DNA from: Verrucomicrobiales bacterium
Lineage (GTDB): Bacteria > Verrucomicrobiota > Verrucomicrobiia > Limisphaerales > CAIMTB01
Assembly: GCA_020845805.1 (NCBI GenBank)
Contig: JADLFD010000277.1
Coordinates: forward strand, 1-36,799
Reading direction: 5' to 3'
Length of the DNA stretch: 36,799 nucleotides
The notes under the pieces were generated by a model. It was not told the DNA's origin and ran no database searches. It saw only the letters and a list, made by a program, of their open reading frames with translations. Within the stretch, counting starts at the first letter, position 1. Every line of letters starts with the position of its first letter. Of the stretch, positions 26,424-35,427 are shown piece after piece. Position numbers and translations under genes: made by a program.

Positions 26424-28268
26424 TCAGCGGTCGAGATGTTGACGCACCCCGCGGCGCAGTTCCTCCAGTCGGTCGACTTGTGGAGGGAGCAGGTAGCCGG
26501 GCTGAATGCGGGGCAGGACGTCGTCTGCGGCGCGCCAGTTCTGCCGGGCCCAGTGGATCTCGGCCAGGGCCAGGAAGTAGGCGGAAGCGGCCTGGGTTTC
26601 CAGACGGGAGGGGTTGATGCGTTCGAGCAGGGTTGCGGCTTCGTCGGTGCGGCCGTTGAGCAGCAAGGCGAAGGCATGGTTGATGCGGAACGGTTCGGAG
26701 TCGGGGTGGCTGGTGATCAGTTGGAGGGTGATCTCGAGGGCTTCGGAAGGTTTTCGTTCCACCGCCAGCAGAACCGCGGCGCGATTGGAGAGGGCGATAG
26801 GATCGCGGGGCAGTCGGGTGACGAGCTCTGCGCTTGATTCCACCAGGATTGGCAGGTCGCGTGCGCCCATGGCGGCGGAGAACAGGGCGAACCAATAGCT
26901 CGGCAGGTCGCTCATTTCGCCTCGTTTGCCTTGCAGGAGTTTCACCGCCGGTCCCGCGCGCCCATCGCGGACGAGTTCCGAGGCGATCCGCAGGGCGAGG
27001 CGGTTGTCCAGAATTCGCGCGGAGGCGAGTTGTCGAGCGTGCTCATCGGCTGAGACGCGGCGGTTCTCGGCCACGTCCGCTCGGTACTCGGCGAAACTTC
27101 CCAGGATGCGGGCCGTTTCGAACGTGGCGGTCTGGCCGCGCACCTGCGCTGCGGCGCTGCGGATCTCATTCCATTTCCGGCTATCGCCGAGGATCGCCAG
27201 ATAGACCTCCCAGACACCTGGATGCGCCTGGAATCGCGGGATCGCATTCCCCAGGTAGGCGAGGGCTTCCTCCCGCAGCCCCAAGCTGGCCAAGGCGGCG
27301 GCGTATTCGGCCGCATCGAACGCCAGACGGGGTGAGGTCGGAAGTGCCTTGGCCTGCCGGCGCGCGTCTTCAAAACGGCCCATCGAGACCAGATACCTCC
27401 AATAGAGGACGTGCTCGCTGACCGCATCGGCCTGACCCTGCTGCAAGCGAGCGAGCGCCAGTTCGAGGTCTTCGGCCACCCCCTGGCGGGCCGCACTTCG
27501 CAGAAGCAGGCGGGCGGCAGTGAGTCCCTGGGTTCCGGGTTGCTGGAGTGCGGTCTTCAGTCGAAGCATGGCTTCGAGCGAGGCCGAGCCGGAGTCCCAG
27601 CCGGCGACCCAGGCATCGCGGTAAAGCTGCATGTGCGGATCGGAGGCCCAGGCCGTGGCGTGTTGGCTCCAGGCGCGATCGAAAGCATCTGCCTGGCCGG
27701 CGGAGAGCAGGCAGCGGGCACGGGCGGCATCGAGTTCAGGGGAGGCCTCGGTCAGTGTGTCCAACCACTCCAGCGCAACCAGGGGAAGTCGGAATTTTTC
27801 GAGCACATCGGCGCTCAGGGTCAGATCCGAGGCGTTGGTGCCGCCCAAAGCTAGGAGCCATGAGGCGCTGAGGAGTCCGCTCATGGCGTGATCAGGCGGG
27901 GCCTGCGGCGTGGATCGGAGAAACTCGAGGAGCCCGCGGTGGAGGGTCGGGCTGCCGAGGTTGTTGATGAGCGCGGCGCGCCAGGTTTGGAAGGCCAGTT
28001 CGTCCTTCCCCGCCAGGGCCTGTATCCGGGCGTTTCGCGCCAGCGACCAGGCTTGGACAAAGTCGATCAGGCTGACCCGGATCGTCGCCTTGGCAAACCC
28101 CTCGGGCGTGGTGCGCCAGACCTTGGGAATGCCGACCGCGACGCCCAGGCCGCAGAGCACGAGGCCGAGAAAGGCGGCGGAAAACGCGGGGTCCAGCACC
28201 AGGGTGCGGAGCAGCGGATGTCCGTCCAGCTTGAGCGCAAGGCGCTGTCGGTAGGTCAGGTTTTCCAC
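26424..28268 (-). CDS. Large TPR-repeat-like protein with N-terminal TM segment, unknown function
   Basis: GTG start; TM FSAAFLGLVLCGLGVAVGI; Ala/Leu-rich helical repeats throughout (e.g. LAFDAAEYAAALASLGLREEALAYLGNAIPRFQAHPGVWEVYLAIL). Confidence 0.8.
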   Translation of the reverse strand: MENLTYRQRLALKLDGHPLLRTLVLDPAFSAAFLGLVLCGLGVAVGIPKVWRTTPEGFAKATIRVSLIDFVQAWSLARNARIQALAGKDELAFQTWRAALINNLGSPTLHRGLLEFLRSTPQAPPDHAMSGLLSASWLLALGGTNASDLTLSADVLEKFRLPLVALEWLDTLTEASPELDAARARCLLSAGQADAFDRAWSQHATAWASDPHMQLYRDAWVAGWDSGSASLEAMLRLKTALQQPGTQGLTAARLLLRSAARQGVAEDLELALARLQQGQADAVSEHVLYWRYLVSMGRFEDARRQAKALPTSPRLAFDAAEYAAALASLGLREEALAYLGNAIPRFQAHPGVWEVYLAILGDSRKWNEIRSAAAQVRGQTATFETARILGSFAEYRADVAENRRVSADEHARQLASARILDNRLALRIASELVRDGRAGPAVKLLQGKRGEMSDLPSYWFALFSAAMGARDLPILVESSAELVTRLPRDPIALSNRAAVLLAVERKPSEALEITLQLITSHPDSEPFRINHAFALLLNGRTDEAATLLERINPSRLETQAASAYFLALAEIHWARQNWRAADDVLPRIQPGYLLPPQVDRLEELRRGVRQHLDR

Positions 28269-28410
28269 GTCGGCGTCGCCAGACTACCCGGCCTGGGGTC
28301 GTCGCGCACGCCTTTCACCTCGCCCGGATGGGCTGTGTCGTGCGGGTTGGTTCGATGGGGAAGCGCTTGCCGCGAGCGCGATCGCGACGCAGCCTCGCGT
28401 CCTGCGCCCC

Positions 28411-29835
28411 ATGGGTCTCAGCCTATACAACACCCTCAGTCGTCAGCTCGAGCCGTTCTCACCCCTGGACCCGACGAGCAAACATGTGCGCATGTATTGC
28501 TGCGGTCCGACCATCCACGACTACGCGCACATCGGCAATTTCCGCACGTTCGTGCTGGCGGATTTCCTGCGGCGATATCTGGAGTTTCGCGGCTACACCA
28601 CGACGCACGTGATGAACATCACGGATGTGGAGGACAAGATCATCCGCCGCGTGCGCGAGACTGGGGCGACGCTCCGAACCTATACCGCGGTCTACGAGTC
28701 GGCATTTCTCGAGGATCACCGAGCGCTGAACTGCCTGGCGCCGCATCATTTGCCGCGTGCCACCGAGTCGATCCCTGGCATCGTGGAACTGATCGGAAGG
28801 CTTGAGCAGCGGGGCATCGCCTACCGGGCTGGCGACGGGTCGGTTTACTTCAGCATCACCAAATACTGTGGCTGTGGACACCGGTACGGACAGCTCTTCC
28901 CGGTCAATCTGGAGGAGATGCGTCCGGGCGAGCGGGTGAGTTCGGACGAGTATGCGAAGGAATCCGTGGCCGATTTCGCACTCTGGAAGGCGCGTGTGCC
29001 GGAGGACGGGGACGTCTTCTGGGAGAGTCCGTGGGGCCAGGGGCGGCCTGGATGGCACATCGAGTGCAGCGCGATGAGCATGGGGCTGCTGGGGCCGAGT
29101 TTTGACCTCCATCTCGGTGGGGAGGACCTGGTTTTCCCGCATCACGAAGACGAGATCGCGCAGAGCGAAGGAGCGGGGCTCCAGTCCGCGGGTCAGCCAT
29201 TCGTCAAACACTGGGTCCACGGTGCGTTCCTGCTGGTAGAGGGGCGCAAGATGAGCAAGTCGCTCGGAAACTACTACACGCTGCGCGATCTCCTGGCCCG
29301 AGGGTTCAGCGGGCGCGAGATCCGGTACCTCCTCCTCACGGCCCACTACCGGGACTCCTTCAACTTCACCACGGAAGGGTTGCTCGGCGCGAGAACCGCG
29401 CTGGAACGACTGGATGAATGCGCCCGAAAGCTGGCCGAGATCGCCGGCCCGCTGGCGACGGCCGAGGTGGCGCCGCAGGCGGCGCTCCTCGATGCCTGCA
29501 CCGCCAGGCTGGATGAGGATTTGAATGTGTCCGCCGCCTGGGCGGAGGTGTTCGATTGGGTCCGCGAGACCAATAGGAAACTGGCCACGGGCACGCTCGG
29601 CCCGGAGCACGCCGCCGAAGCCCTGGCTGCCTGGAATACCCTTTCGGCGGTGTTTGGCCTCCGTCCGCCGCCGGGATCGGAAGTGCCCGAGGCGGCGCGT
29701 CGGTTGGCGGACGAACGGGATGCCGCACGGAAGGCGAAGGATTTCAAGCGGTCCGATGCTTTGCGCGCCGAACTCCTGGCGCTGGGCTGGACGGTAGAGG
29801 ACACGCCTAAAGGCTGGAAACTGAAGCCTCGCTAG
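28411..29835 (+). CDS. cysS: Cysteinyl-tRNA synthetase
   Basis: MYCCGPTIHDYAHIGNFRTFVLADFLRRYLEFRGY; NITDVEDKI; GRPGWHIECSAMS; DLHLGGEDLVFPHHEDEIAQSEG; KMSKSLGNYYTLRDLL. Confidence 0.97.
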   Translation: MGLSLYNTLSRQLEPFSPLDPTSKHVRMYCCGPTIHDYAHIGNFRTFVLADFLRRYLEFRGYTTTHVMNITDVEDKIIRRVRETGATLRTYTAVYESAFLEDHRALNCLAPHHLPRATESIPGIVELIGRLEQRGIAYRAGDGSVYFSITKYCGCGHRYGQLFPVNLEEMRPGERVSSDEYAKESVADFALWKARVPEDGDVFWESPWGQGRPGWHIECSAMSMGLLGPSFDLHLGGEDLVFPHHEDEIAQSEGAGLQSAGQPFVKHWVHGAFLLVEGRKMSKSLGNYYTLRDLLARGFSGREIRYLLLTAHYRDSFNFTTEGLLGARTALERLDECARKLAEIAGPLATAEVAPQAALLDACTARLDEDLNVSAAWAEVFDWVRETNRKLATGTLGPEHAAEALAAWNTLSAVFGLRPPPGSEVPEAARRLADERDAARKAKDFKRSDALRAELLALGWTVEDTPKGWKLKPR

Positions 29836-29885
29836 GCGGATTCGTCTTCCGGAGGTCTGGTGCGCGCGGGTAGTCTGCGCATCCC

Positions 29886-30698
29886 ATGGCTGAGGACAGG
29901 ACAATCGGTTTTTTGGGCGCCGGCCGGATGGCCACCGCGCTGGCGCAAGGGATTGTGAAGGCTGGGTTGGTGCCCGCCGAACAAATCCTGGCCGCGGATA
30001 TCGAACCTGCTGCGGTGGCGTCGTTCGCGCGCAGCACCGGAGCCAAAGCGGTGGTTTCGAACCGCGAAGTGACGGCGGCCTCGACCCTGGTAGTGGCCGT
30101 CAAACCGGCCCAAGTGGCCGAGGTGCTGTCCGAAGTCTCGACGACGTTGTCCTCCCGCCATCTGGTGATTTCCATCGCGGCCGGCGTCACGCTCGCCGCC
30201 CTGGAACGGAATGTCCCGGCGGGCGTCCGCGTCGTGAGGGTGATGCCGAACACCCCGGCGTTGGTGGGGGCTTCGGCCACTGGCTACGCTGCCGGGACCG
30301 CCTGCAGCCCTCGGGATCTGGAGTGGGTGCAGTCCTTGTTCTCCTCGGTGGGCGTCGCGTTTGCGGTCAAAGAATCGCTCCTCGATGCGGTCACGGGGCT
30401 GAGTGGTAGCGGTCCGGCTTACGCTTACCTGATGATCGAGGCCTTGAGCGACGGCGGGGTGGCAGCCGGGTTGCCGCGCGACGTCGCCACCAGACTGGCC
30501 GCTCAAACGCTCTTGGGGGCGGCCCGCATGGTGCTGGAGAGTGGCATCCATCCCGGACAGCTCAAGGACCAGGTGACCAGCCCGGGAGGCACCACGATCG
30601 AAGGCCTGCACGAGCTTGAAAAAGCAGGGGTTCGTGCGGGACTCATCACCGCCGTGCGCGCCGCGGCCGACAAATCACGCCGACTCGGCCAGGGCTGA
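29886..30698 (+). CDS. proC: Pyrroline-5-carboxylate reductase
   Basis: IGFLGAGRMATALAQGIVKAG; VVAVKPAQVAEVL; RVMPNTPALVGASATGYA; DAVTGLSGSGPAYAYLMIEALSDGGVAAGLPRDVATRLAAQTLLGAARM..PGGTTIEGLHELE. Confidence 0.96.
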   Translation: MAEDRTIGFLGAGRMATALAQGIVKAGLVPAEQILAADIEPAAVASFARSTGAKAVVSNREVTAASTLVVAVKPAQVAEVLSEVSTTLSSRHLVISIAAGVTLAALERNVPAGVRVVRVMPNTPALVGASATGYAAGTACSPRDLEWVQSLFSSVGVAFAVKESLLDAVTGLSGSGPAYAYLMIEALSDGGVAAGLPRDVATRLAAQTLLGAARMVLESGIHPGQLKDQVTSPGGTTIEGLHELEKAGVRAGLITAVRAAADKSRRLGQG

Positions 30699-30718
30699 AA
30701 TCAACCCCTCTTCGCTCC

Positions 30719-32032
30719 ATGAGCTTTCCGCCTCCCACCGAGAAACAAGCCCGAATCATCTGGTTTGCCCTCACCGCGTTGTCGGTGTTGCTCACGGTGG
30801 CCATTGTGGCGGCCGTGTTGATCGGTTTTGGGCGGGTCGTCGTCGTGCTCTCTCCCGTGCTATGGCCTTTGGCCGTGGCCGCGATCATCGCATTCATCCT
30901 GGATCCGGTGGTCGGTTGGCTGGGCAGGCGGGGAGTTCCGCGGCTCAGGGCCATTCTCTTGGTGTTCGGTGGCGCGGCGATGCTGGTGTTGGGGATCTTT
31001 GGGAGCGTGGTCCCACGCGTGGTCTTTGAAGCCCGGGACCTGGCGAACCGCGTCAATACCGAGTACCGGGAACGGGCGAGTGAGAAACTCGAGAAGTGGC
31101 TCGCGAATCCCCCCACTCCGCTCCTGAGGTTTCTTCCGGCCGGGTGGTTCGCCGGCTCGAACACCAATCCGCCTCCGGCCACCAGCGTGGCGATGGGGGG
31201 AACCGAGGCAGGGCAGAGCACCCCAATGGGAACGGGTTCGGTGTCAACGAACCAGGTCGCCGCCTCGGGGGCAGGAACCAGCGTCATGACGGATGCGGAG
31301 GCACCCTGGTGGGTCAAAGCCATCGATCCTCGCGCCTTGCGGACGGCTGGGGATTGGTTGGCGATGGTGGTGCCCGAAGTGGGCAAGTGGGTGCTGGGTC
31401 AGGTGGGGCGTGTGGCCTCCTGGGTCGGGGTGCTCGCGGGGCTCGCGCTCATCCCGATCTATGCGTTCTATTTCCTGCTGGAGAAGCAAAGCATCGAACG
31501 CCAGTGGACCGACTATGTCCCGGTCAGCGATTCGCGGCTGAAAGATGAATTGGTGTGGCTGGTGCAAAACATCAACGACGCCCTGATTGTCTTCTTTCGC
31601 GGGCAGGTGCTCGTGGCGATCTGCGATGGCGTGCTTTACACCATTGGTTTTGCGGCGATCGGCTTGCGATACTCGCTATTGCTGGGGTTGATGGCCACGG
31701 TGCTGACCGTGGTGCCCTTTCTCGGGGCAATCGTCACCTGCGGTTCGGCACTGGTCATCGCGTTGCTGCAGTTTGGCGACTGGCAGCATCCGCTGCTCGT
31801 ACTGGGTGTCTTTGTGGTGGTTCAGACCGTGGAAGGGTGGGTCATCCAGCCGAAGATCATCGGGGATCGGGTCGGGTTGCACCCGGTCACGATCATCATC
31901 GCGTTGCTGGTGGGCACCACACTGATGGGGGGAATCCTGGGGGGATTGCTGGCGATTCCTGCCACGGCAGTGATGCGAGCCCTGATGTTCCGCTACGTGT
32001 GGCGCGTGTCGAAGAAGGGGATGTTCGGGTAG
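30719..32032 (+). CDS. AI-2E family transporter (PerM-like permease)
   Basis: Multiple TMs; VLWPLAVAAIIAFILDPVVGWLGRRGVPRLRAILLVF; AICDGVLYTIGFAAIGLRYSLLLGLMATVLTVVPFLGAIVTC; VQTVEGWVIQPKIIGDRVGLHPVTIIIALLVGTTLMGGILGGLLAIPATAV. Confidence 0.93.
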   Translation: MSFPPPTEKQARIIWFALTALSVLLTVAIVAAVLIGFGRVVVVLSPVLWPLAVAAIIAFILDPVVGWLGRRGVPRLRAILLVFGGAAMLVLGIFGSVVPRVVFEARDLANRVNTEYRERASEKLEKWLANPPTPLLRFLPAGWFAGSNTNPPPATSVAMGGTEAGQSTPMGTGSVSTNQVAASGAGTSVMTDAEAPWWVKAIDPRALRTAGDWLAMVVPEVGKWVLGQVGRVASWVGVLAGLALIPIYAFYFLLEKQSIERQWTDYVPVSDSRLKDELVWLVQNINDALIVFFRGQVLVAICDGVLYTIGFAAIGLRYSLLLGLMATVLTVVPFLGAIVTCGSALVIALLQFGDWQHPLLVLGVFVVVQTVEGWVIQPKIIGDRVGLHPVTIIIALLVGTTLMGGILGGLLAIPATAVMRALMFRYVWRVSKKGMFG

Positions 32033-32375
32033 TCCGGTTCACCCCTGACGAGCCTCTTTGGCGGGGCGGGGAGCGATGCTGGGTGCGAGAAGGGGAGTTG
32101 GCGTGCCAAACTTAACCGCGACATTTGCTTGCTAGCGTAGGGGGATCGGCGCGAAGACTTTGCTGGTTAAGGAACCGAGCCTCTTGCCGATACGTGGAAG
32201 AGCATTGGCTGGAAGCTCGGTCGGAAGTACTCAGCCGGAATAATGCGTGGACCGTCGTTGAGTCGGCTCACCAGTCTGGTTTGGTTAGTCCGTGCTAAGG
32301 CGCGGGTGAATTCCGGTGGGAGGAGTTGGCACGTCCCGGGTCGGGTTGAATTCCAACTCATTCCAAGAAAACCAG

Positions 32376-32404
32376 TTGACAGTGAAAGATGGGGCGATTA
32401 ACGC
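32376..32404 (+). promoter_or_regulatory. Possible sigma70-type promoter
   Basis: Perfect TTGACA at 32376-32381, weak -10 (TAACGC/TTAACG) about 16-17 bp downstream, ~50 bp before ATG 32453. Confidence 0.3.
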
Positions 32405-32452
32405 TCTCTCGAACTGGCGGCTGTCAGAACATTGCGATACACGAAACGGATC

Positions 32453-33118
32453 ATGAAACATCTCGCATTCTTCGCGGCCTTGGCGGCGCTTACTCTCGGA
32501 GCCTCAGTCGCGAGCGCCAAGGAGCCCAAGATCAATACGGAAGCGGTCAAGGCGCTCACCGGCGTTCCTGCTGCGGAGTTGCCGGCAGTGGCAGCGAGCG
32601 TTGTCACGAGCATGCCCCAGGCTTCGCGAGCCGCGGCCTTGGATGCTGTGATGCGTCGTGTTGGCAAGACCAACCCGGCTGCGCTTCGTCATGTGGCAGC
32701 GGCGATTGCCAAGGCGGACAGTTCGTTGGCGGCGGCCGCGGCGGCCATGGCGGCCAAGGTGAATCCGCAGTCGGTGGGAGCCATCGCGGCCTCGACCTGC
32801 ACGGCGGCTCCGGCGAAGGCGTCGCAGATTCTGGCTGCCTGCTCGCGGGTTACCGTCACCAGCACGAGCGCCCTCGCTGAAGTGGTGGCCAAGTCGAACC
32901 CTGTTTTTGTAGCGGAGACGCTGGCGCGCGACGCCGCGGTGGAAGTGAGTTCGGATGCTGGCATCACCACGGGCGGCACCGTCATTCTTCCGTTCGGCGC
33001 GGCTCCGGGAACGCTCGGATACGACATTCAAGGCAATGACGTGACCACCGCTCCTCCGTCCGCCGGTCCGGCCGCCCCTGGGTTTGACCCGGATCGCTAC
33101 GGTGCCGCTGGGTCCTAG
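32453..33118 (+). CDS. Ala-rich secreted protein of unknown function
   Basis: MKHLAFFAALAALTLGASVASA signal peptide; Ala-rich helical body; Pro-rich C-terminus; followed by terminator 33206. Confidence 0.75.
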   Translation: MKHLAFFAALAALTLGASVASAKEPKINTEAVKALTGVPAAELPAVAASVVTSMPQASRAAALDAVMRRVGKTNPAALRHVAAAIAKADSSLAAAAAAMAAKVNPQSVGAIAASTCTAAPAKASQILAACSRVTVTSTSALAEVVAKSNPVFVAETLARDAAVEVSSDAGITTGGTVILPFGAAPGTLGYDIQGNDVTTAPPSAGPAAPGFDPDRYGAAGS

Positions 33119-33205
33119 TCTGCCAGCCGAGGCTCCAAAGCCTCGACGTGTTGCCGGCTCCAAGCCCGGATAACACCATCAAGCCAGGATCAATTCTGTT
33201 TCATA

Positions 33206-33235
33206 CCCGCCTTCCCCAGGGGAAGGCGGGTTTTT
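33206..33235 (+). terminator. Rho-independent terminator
   Basis: CCCGCCTTCCCC (33206-33217)/GGGGAAGGCGGG (33219-33230) followed by TTTTT. Confidence 0.93.
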
Positions 33236-33399
33236 GCATTTCACGAGTCACTCTGGCGCAGGCGAGGGACGGCATGTCGCATAGGCGGTCCTGGGTGGGA
33301 GCGACGAGTTCGGGATCTTGCCCGCCCAACACAGGATCGGCAGCGGTTTGCGTCTGGCACGTCTTCGGCTAGCTCTTCCGCGGAAGCTAAAGGACAACC

Positions 33400-34104
33400 A
33401 TGAGCTTTTTTGTAAGCCTGATGCTGGTGGGTTTCGCGACGATGGCGCTGAGTCTCCTCGCGAGCCAACATGTGAAGTCGCGATTTCGCCGATTCAGCCA
33501 AATTCCAGGGTCGAGCGGTTTCACGGGCGCCGAAGTGGCGGCTGAGATCCTGCAGCGTAACGGGATTCACGACGTGAGCGTTCATGAGCACCAAGGGTTT
33601 CTGGGGGACCATTATGATCCGGTGCACAAACGATTGGTGCTGTCGCCGGACGTGTATCATGGCACTTCGCTGGCGGCTTTGGGGGTGGCGGCGCACGAGG
33701 CTGGGCATGCGATCCAGCACAAGAACGCCTACCTCCCGCTGCACGTGCGAATGCTCGCGGTGGGGATCACCACGTACGCCAACCAGTTTGTGACACTAAT
33801 TCCGATGTTGGGCATGGGCATGGGGCTCGCGCCGAGATGGGCGTTTGCGGCTATGGCGGTGGGTTGGGCGGTGATCATGCTCTTCAACCTCATTACCCTT
33901 CCGGTCGAATTCGATGCCTCGAGTCGGGCGAAGGCAATGCTGACGCGGCTCGGGTTCGTGCGCACTGAAGGCGAAGCTGCGGGAGTGGCGGCGGTGCTCA
34001 ATGCCGCGGCCTTGACCTACGTGGCCGCGTTCGCGACCTCGCTCGCCTATTTTCTGGTATACCTGTTGCCGCTCCTCGGTGGAGGGCGTTCGTCGCGCGA
34101 CTGA
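33400..34104 (+). CDS. YugP-type membrane zinc metallopeptidase
   Basis: GFTGAEVAAEILQRNGIHDVSVHEHQGFLGDHYDPVHKRLVLSPDVYHGTSLAALGVAAHEAGHAIQHKNAYLPLHVR; HEAGH motif; TM segments. Confidence 0.93.
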   Translation: MSFFVSLMLVGFATMALSLLASQHVKSRFRRFSQIPGSSGFTGAEVAAEILQRNGIHDVSVHEHQGFLGDHYDPVHKRLVLSPDVYHGTSLAALGVAAHEAGHAIQHKNAYLPLHVRMLAVGITTYANQFVTLIPMLGMGMGLAPRWAFAAMAVGWAVIMLFNLITLPVEFDASSRAKAMLTRLGFVRTEGEAAGVAAVLNAAALTYVAAFATSLAYFLVYLLPLLGGGRSSRD

Positions 34105-34168
34105 CCCGAAAGGCAGGCTCTCGGGGAACGTCGCGGCAGCGCCGGCAACCAAACCGCAGTTACGGACG

Positions 34169-35302
34169 ATGAAATGGTCCTTCCAGATCGGACGATGGCT
34201 GGGGGTGGATGTGTACGTCCACGCCACGTTCCTGCTGTTGCTGGGGTTGGTGGGAATGATGCAGTGGGCAGACGGGAGATCGTTGGCGGCTGCGGGAGAG
34301 GCGGTGGGGTTCTTCTGCGCGATCTTCGGCTGCGTGCTGTTGCACGAGTTTGGCCACGCGCTGGCCGCGCGGCAATTTGGCATCAGGACCAAGGACATCA
34401 CCTTGCTCCCCATCGGGGGAGTGGCGCGCCTGGAACGGATGCCGGATCGGCCGGGGCAGGAGTTGTTGGTGGCGTTGGCCGGGCCGGCGGTGAACGTGGT
34501 CCTTGCGCTTGGCTTGATGCTCTGGCTGGCCTTGGTTGGTGGATTTCGAGGGGATGGGCTGTCCGAGGCATTCGAAGACTCGACTGCGGTTCGGCTGCTG
34601 GTGGTGAACGGGATGCTGGTGGTGTTTAACCTGATTCCGGCATTTCCCATGGATGGCGGTCGGGTGTTGAGAGCGCTGCTTTCCTTTTGGCTGGACCGGG
34701 TGCAGGCAACCCGGATAGCCGCGGTCCTCGGTCAGGGGTTTGCCGTGGTATTCGGACTGGTGGGATTGCTCTCTCTCGTGGGTGGTCCGGGCAGTCCACT
34801 CCTGATGCTGATTGCGGTCCTGGTTTGGACCGGGGCTGGGGCGGAGGCACGGGCGGTCGTCGTAGGCAGTCAGCTCACCGGAGCGAGGGCCCAGGACGCG
34901 ATGCTGACGCATTTCTTCGTCCTGCGCCCACAGGACCCACTGTCACGGGCCGTGGATTTCATGCTGGCCGGGTCGCAGCACGATTTTCCCGTCGTGGACG
35001 AAGGGCGTGTGGTGGGAGTGGCGATGCGGCAGGGTATTCTGGCCGCGTTGACGCGGGGCGGAAACCGTGCCCCGGTGTCGGAAGCGATGGAGAGGGATTT
35101 TCAGATGGTAGATGCCGCTGATCCGTTGGACGGGATTCTTTCTCGCACCGGGGCACGACTGCCCCTTTTTGCCCCGGTGGTTTCCGAGGGGCGCCTGGTC
35201 GGTCTGCTGACCGCGGAGAATGTCGCCGAGTTGGTGATGATCCGGACGGCCCTGCGGGGGTCCGCTTTCAGGTTCGTCGGCGAGCCTCCGGTGCTTCGGT
35301 AA
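34169..35302 (+). CDS. Site-2 protease (M50) family metalloprotease with C-terminal CBS-like region
   Basis: LLHEFGHALAARQFGIRTKDITLLPIGGVARLERMPDRPGQELLVALAGPAVNVVLAL; NLIPAFPMDGGRVLRALLSF; C-terminal DAMLTHFFVLRPQDPLSRAVDFMLAGSQHDFPVVDEGRVVGVAMRQGI (CBS-like). Confidence 0.93.
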   Translation: MKWSFQIGRWLGVDVYVHATFLLLLGLVGMMQWADGRSLAAAGEAVGFFCAIFGCVLLHEFGHALAARQFGIRTKDITLLPIGGVARLERMPDRPGQELLVALAGPAVNVVLALGLMLWLALVGGFRGDGLSEAFEDSTAVRLLVVNGMLVVFNLIPAFPMDGGRVLRALLSFWLDRVQATRIAAVLGQGFAVVFGLVGLLSLVGGPGSPLLMLIAVLVWTGAGAEARAVVVGSQLTGARAQDAMLTHFFVLRPQDPLSRAVDFMLAGSQHDFPVVDEGRVVGVAMRQGILAALTRGGNRAPVSEAMERDFQMVDAADPLDGILSRTGARLPLFAPVVSEGRLVGLLTAENVAELVMIRTALRGSAFRFVGEPPVLR

Positions 35303-35427
35303 GGTTTGGTGCGAGCTGACGGGAAGAGTGCGGGACCTTGTCGGTCGAGGCTGAAGCGGGAAGCGTCAGGTCCAAAGTTGGAACCTAATCGTTGCCAATC
35401 GCCTCGTGGTAATGGCAAGGGAAGGAG

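Noticed and set aside
24942-26837. 631-aa plus-strand ORF
   Set aside because: Antisense to the UvrA-family gene and the TPR gene 3' end; no recognisable motifs.
28459-29904. 481-aa minus-strand ORF
   Set aside because: Antisense to cysS.
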